NCBI GenBank assembly: GCA_023055425.1 | Contig: JALGPY010000014.1 | Span: forward strand, 13,972,501 to 14,036,500 | DNA length: 64,000 nucleotides | Direction: 5' to 3' | DNA from: Linanthus parryae | Taxonomy: Eukaryota > Streptophyta > Magnoliopsida > Ericales > Polemoniaceae | Shown here: positions 60,610 through 64,000 of the stretch, one piece after another | Position numbering within the stretch: position 1 is the first letter of the stretch | How the letters are laid out: the number at the start of each line of letters is the position of its first letter | Notes under the pieces: generated by a model | The model's database searches: none | What the model was told of the DNA's origin: nothing | Seen by the model: the letters and a program-made list of their open reading frames with translations, nothing else | Made by a program: the position numbers and the translations under genes

Positions 60610-61425
60610 CTTCCACTTCCTGGTGAACTAATATCAAACAACAACAAAGTCATGAGTGGAGCAACTGTGAAGCACCCTCGCAATCCGTTGATACTATTTG
60701 CAGACCAAGTGAGTGAGGCTGATCTAGGTCGTTCCATCGCGAATCTTGTCTACAGTCCGCAGACTTGGCCAACCTACCTCGTTGATGGAAAACACTATAG
60801 CGGACCCACTTTCACTTTGTACAATGGCAAATTGGTCATGCACTTCACCAGTGTTGACCTACCACACTATATCAAGCATGAAGCTCACCCACATGTTCTC
60901 GAGAGCACCTTCTTGAACACCTTAACTAGGTGTAATGCGTGCGAGCATCCATTTTTTGGCCGTGGATATAGCTGTACCGCTTGTGCTTTTACCATTCATA
61001 CGTATTGCGCACTCCTGCCCGGAAAAATAAAGCACAGATACGACAAGCATCCTTTTCTGTTAACGTATTCAGAAATTGAAGGCATTGAAGAGTACGTGTG
61101 CGAGATATGTGAAGAAGATGTAATCCCAAAGTGGTTCTACCACTGTGAGGATTGTGACCAATCTATTCATGCTAGATGCATCTGGAAAGCTTATATCACA
61201 TTTGAAGGATTCTATAGATTTCATCTTCACAGATGCAATCTCACTTTGGCTCCACCCAGTAATGAACTTCCCGAGTGCATTATTTGTGGCACACAAGTGA
61301 CATTGGGTCATGGGTTTGCCTTTGTATGCATGAAGCACGAGTTTATGGTTCACCTAACATGCATCTTTGAGGATGAGATTGAAGTATCACTAGAACCTTT
61401 TGAAGATGAACAAGTATCAGAGTGA
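60610..61425 (+). CDS. Gene C 3' ORF (exon 3 copy)
   Basis: An open frame from an ATG at 60652 gives 257 residues with modules starting CNAC, CEIC and CIIC and the WPTYLVDGKHYSGPTF spacer. It differs from gene B by scattered substitutions, many keeping zinc ligands. If transcribed it would give a short three-module DC1 protein. There is no normal promoter; the Copia-4 5' LTR is adjacent but points away. Confidence 0.5.
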   Translation, partial: LPLPGELISNNNKVMSGATVKHPRNPLILFADQVSEADLGRSIANLVYSPQTWPTYLVDGKHYSGPTFTLYNGKLVMHFTSVDLPHYIKHEAHPHVLESTFLNTLTRCNACEHPFFGRGYSCTACAFTIHTYCALLPGKIKHRYDKHPFLLTYSEIEGIEEYVCEICEEDVIPKWFYHCEDCDQSIHARCIWKAYITFEGFYRFHLHRCNLTLAPPSNELPECIICGTQVTLGHGFAFVCMKHEFMVHLTCIFEDEIEVSLEPFEDEQVSE

Positions 61426-63009
61426 TGAAGAATTTTCGGAGGACGAGGCTGAAGTGGAGAGTGATAATGATCTTTTTGAGGACGAAGTTGAAGTATCACA
61501 AGTTGATGAAGATCTTTCTCACAACGAAGCTGAAGTGTCAAGGAGCGATGAATAACATGGCCTCTTTCTGAAACACTCGGGTCAACCACATGGATAGGAT
61601 GTTGTTTAGGCCGCTCAGAAAGAAATTACATGTATCTTCCGTATTGATGGTCCTTGGATTCTGTTCTATTTTCCTTAAATAATCTAGAAACAAACTCTGG
61701 TTAACGGGGTCAAATTTCTTGTTTCTAGTCCAGTGGACAAGTAGTTGTCTCAGAAGCTGCTTATAAAGATATATCTTTTTTATCAGAATACATCTTATTG
61801 GGATTTTCTTATAAGAAGCATTAATCATTTCCCCAGATTTATTTTGGTTCTTCCAAAATGGATTTGAGAAAGACCAGTATGTATGCACCTCCCTATATCT
61901 CCAATTCCTGAATATTATCGCCTCTTCAGTATATATGCACATGATTCAGCTCAGAGGTCTTATATATTTATGGCAGGGTACGCATTAGAACTCTATTTGA
62001 GGAGCAGTTGCTTGGCTCTTACTCTCCGGCAGAATATCCTGTTTTTCAGCCATGGAAGATCCTAGGTCTCATGAGGTCGTTACAGATTACAACCTCTCAC
62101 TTTACCATCATAGTATTTTTTTTTTCACTTCCCTCGCTTAAGTCTTCACATGATTTTCTATTTGACAAGTAGCACTTTTAAGTTATCTTACCATGGTTTT
62201 TTTGTGTGCTAATTGCTTGGTGATTGTCTTTTGCTTCTGTATCTTATCTCTACTATTTAAATGGACTGTGATATGGCAGTACTCTGAATGTGATTTTGCG
62301 TTTTCGATGACTGCTCAGTTCCTCGCCGAGAAACAGTTCCGTTGTGACCTGAAACTATTTTCAGCTTGATCGGAAACTGATATGAGGCTTTTTATTAATT
62401 TTGATTATTTTCAAACAAATGGCGGTCGTGAGCTTCTTGCTTTCAAAATGCTGGAATAAAAATTAGTCCTTTCAGATTTTATTTCTGAGATTGTGTATAT
62501 TTTTGGTCAAAATCTGAAGTTATGCTTGATTTGAGTAGAAAGTTTCAGATTCTTAAAGTAGAAAAATACAGATTTAGAAGAGACTAGTGCTTTGAGGAGA
62601 TGTACTAAGGTTTTTCCTGTTCTTAGAAATCCCAGCACCCCTAAATCTATTCTGAGCTGAAGTTACGGGGAATTAAGTCATCACCTGTGAAGGTCCTGTA
62701 ATCTTCATCTTCAGAGTTCATGATTTCTTCAGTGAAAACCCAACAATATTATCCTCCGATTTTCTCTATTTATAAGTAAGGATCAACGACTTCAATTGAA
62801 TATAAAGACCCCGGCTTTCAATTACTTCGTTGAGTGTAAAGCAACCTCCATTTTGTTTCGAAATCCTTCTGCATATTTTGACTCCTTTAACTTATCATGC
62901 CTCAGTGAGAAGATGTTTCTTTCTGGTAACATCTAAAAATTTCATTGTAAGATTCAGTAATTCTGCTCAGATTCTATGTGCTCGGCTCTGATGAGATAAT
63001 AATTAATGG
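61426..63009. other. Gene C 3' flank and spacer
   Basis: Up to about 61968 this repeats the gene B 3' flank. The rest is T-rich unassigned sequence with no supported gene. Confidence 0.5.
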
Positions 63010-63335
63010 TGTTGAGGAGGTGCCTTGAATGTGTTGAATTAGTCAAAGGCGGTGGAATTGTTTCCATATCAAAGATGGAAACTTATGGGCAGCAAGTTTG
63101 TTTCCAATTTGGTTTTGGAAACCTTTGGCCTGTGGGTTTCCTCTAGGGTACTATATAAAGAAGCTAGTAGTCTCTTTACTAGGTATGCAAAAACATTGTA
63201 ATTGTTCCTCTTAAGTGAATAAAGAGTGGTTTTTTGCCGTGGAGCTAGTTAGCAAATATTTTGCTAGCGAACCACGTAAAATACTCATGTTCTTCTTTTA
63301 TTCGTTCTTCGTTCGTGAGGTGGTTTGACATAACA
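63010..63335 (+). mobile_element. Copia-5: 5' LTR
   Basis: A probable LTR beginning TGTTGAGGAGG and ending GACATAACA, directly before AAC and the primer-binding site TGGTATCAGAGCC (63339-63351). It contains TATATAAAG near 63153 and AATAAAG near 63218, suiting promoter and polyadenylation roles. The left boundary is inferred from the TGTT...AACA pattern only; the partner LTR is outside the window. Confidence 0.65.
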
Positions 63336-63482
63336 AACTGGTATCAGAGCCACTGTTGACGGTGTTTCAAGATCAAGATCAAGGCGGAGCAAAGCTAGGG
63401 TTTCACAACTTGGTGAAATCAAAGCTACAGTTTTGCGATCTAGGTGAAGCACGCGACTAGAGTTCAAGATCCACCAAGAACG

Positions 63483-64000
63483 ATGTCCGGATCGATGTTG
63501 AAGATCGACAGGTTCACTGGAGGGAACAACTTCAGTCTGTGGAAGATAAAGATAGAGGCTTTTCTCAAATCGCAAGGCTTGTGGGCACCTTTGACCGCGG
63601 ACAAGGGAGGCATGAATGTTGCATCAGCGGAGTTCACGGCGATAGAGGAGAAGGAACACGCAACGATTATGCTGTGCTTATCGGATGACGTGATCGTCGA
63701 GATCGCAGTTCAAAAGGAAGCAGCGAAGCTATGGCTCAAGTTGGAGAGTCTCTACATGACGAAGAGTCTCACTAGAAAGTTGATGCTAAAGCACAGACTC
63801 GTCACCCTGCGGATGCTCGAAGGTACGGCTCTCAAGGACCATCTTGATCAATTAAACACAATTCTGGTAGATTTGCGTAATATTGGCGAGAAGGTGGAGG
63901 ATGAGGATGCCGCACTTTTGTTATTGATCTCGTTACCTCCATCATATGAGAACTTCGTGCAGTCGTTCATTGTGAACGAGGACGACTTATCCCTAGAGGA
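63483..64000 (+). CDS. Copia-5 gag (partial, runs off window)
   Basis: An uninterrupted frame of about 172 codons begins MSGSMLKIDRFTGGNNFSLW, a typical Copia gag start, and continues with KLWLKLESLYMTKSLTRKLM and LLLISLPPSYENF. No stop or frameshift is seen before the window ends, so this copy may be intact. The leader between the primer site and ATG resembles the internal start of the element at 2764. Confidence 0.88.
   Translation, partial: MSGSMLKIDRFTGGNNFSLWKIKIEAFLKSQGLWAPLTADKGGMNVASAEFTAIEEKEHATIMLCLSDDVIVEIAVQKEAAKLWLKLESLYMTKSLTRKLMLKHRLVTLRMLEGTALKDHLDQLNTILVDLRNIGEKVEDEDAALLLLISLPPSYENFVQSFIVNEDDLSLE

Larger units (their letters stand above)
55283..61425 (+). pseudogene. DC1 gene C, truncated and split by Copia-4
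   Basis: Piece one (55283-55733) matches gene B exon 2 from KLCAEMPNQIEHQ to DVDVYC. Piece two (60610-61425) matches exon 3 from LPLPGELISNNNK to DEQVSE. Missing are exon 1, the start of exon 2, the last module of exon 2, intron 2 and the first residues of exon 3. Coding in both pieces stays open. The two junctions abut Copia-4 sequence directly, with no target duplication, so deletion accompanied or followed insertion. Confidence 0.85.

Overview
This is nuclear DNA from a flowering plant, most likely a eudicot. It is AT-rich, its genes have introns, it carries a cluster of plant-specific DC1 (divergent C1, Cys/His-rich) zinc-module genes, and it is packed with plant-type transposable elements: Copia, LINE, Helitron, Mutator-like, hAT, Tourist and Stowaway. 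I cannot name the species. I found no rRNA gene, true tRNA gene or CRISPR array.

The host content is one small DC1 cluster in three copies. Gene A (minus, 450-8623) is the only copy I can read as intact: three exons joined by two phase-2 introns, about 760 residues, about eleven zinc modules. Its first intron (5.8 kb) holds an old LTR element with nested insertions, hAT-type MITEs, a tRNA-like repeat and a small Helitron. Gene B (plus, 30362-47217) has the same three-exon layout, but exon 1 is broken by an LTR element (30654-32636) and a Helitron (33046-35819), and intron 1 holds a young Copia element (36061-41133). Exons 2 and 3 are still open. Gene C (plus, 55283-61425) is a partial tandem copy of the 3' half of gene B. 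A truncated minus-strand Copia element occupies the place of the missing middle.

Layout: 0-9 kb gene A and its promoter; 9-30 kb a transposon-rich spacer with a complete but dead Copia (10970-16248), a 5'-truncated LINE with RNase H (17312-21231), a solo LTR (21770-22079), a Pack-MULE candidate (23022-24243), a Stowaway MITE and long AT-rich repeats; 30-47 kb gene B with nested insertions; 48-55 kb an LTR, a Helitron with a nested MITE, a composite tandem repeat and a deleted Copia; 55-62 kb gene C with another Copia; 63-64 kb the start of a Copia element that runs off the window.

Many elements could be closed to the base from the sequence: target duplications ATTAG (Copia-1), an 11-base duplication (LINE), CTTAA (solo LTR), TACATTATA (MULE), AAGTA (LTR element in gene B), ATAAC (Copia-2), TACATAGT (hAT MITE), TTA or TAA (Tourist MITEs), TA (Stowaway) and A/T junctions (three Helitrons). 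The least familiar item is the LTR element in gene B. It has 250-base LTRs that open with a palindrome, no recognisable gag or pol, and a 481-codon proline-rich reading frame of unknown function. All exon joins and element boundaries were read by eye; no alignment or database search was run.
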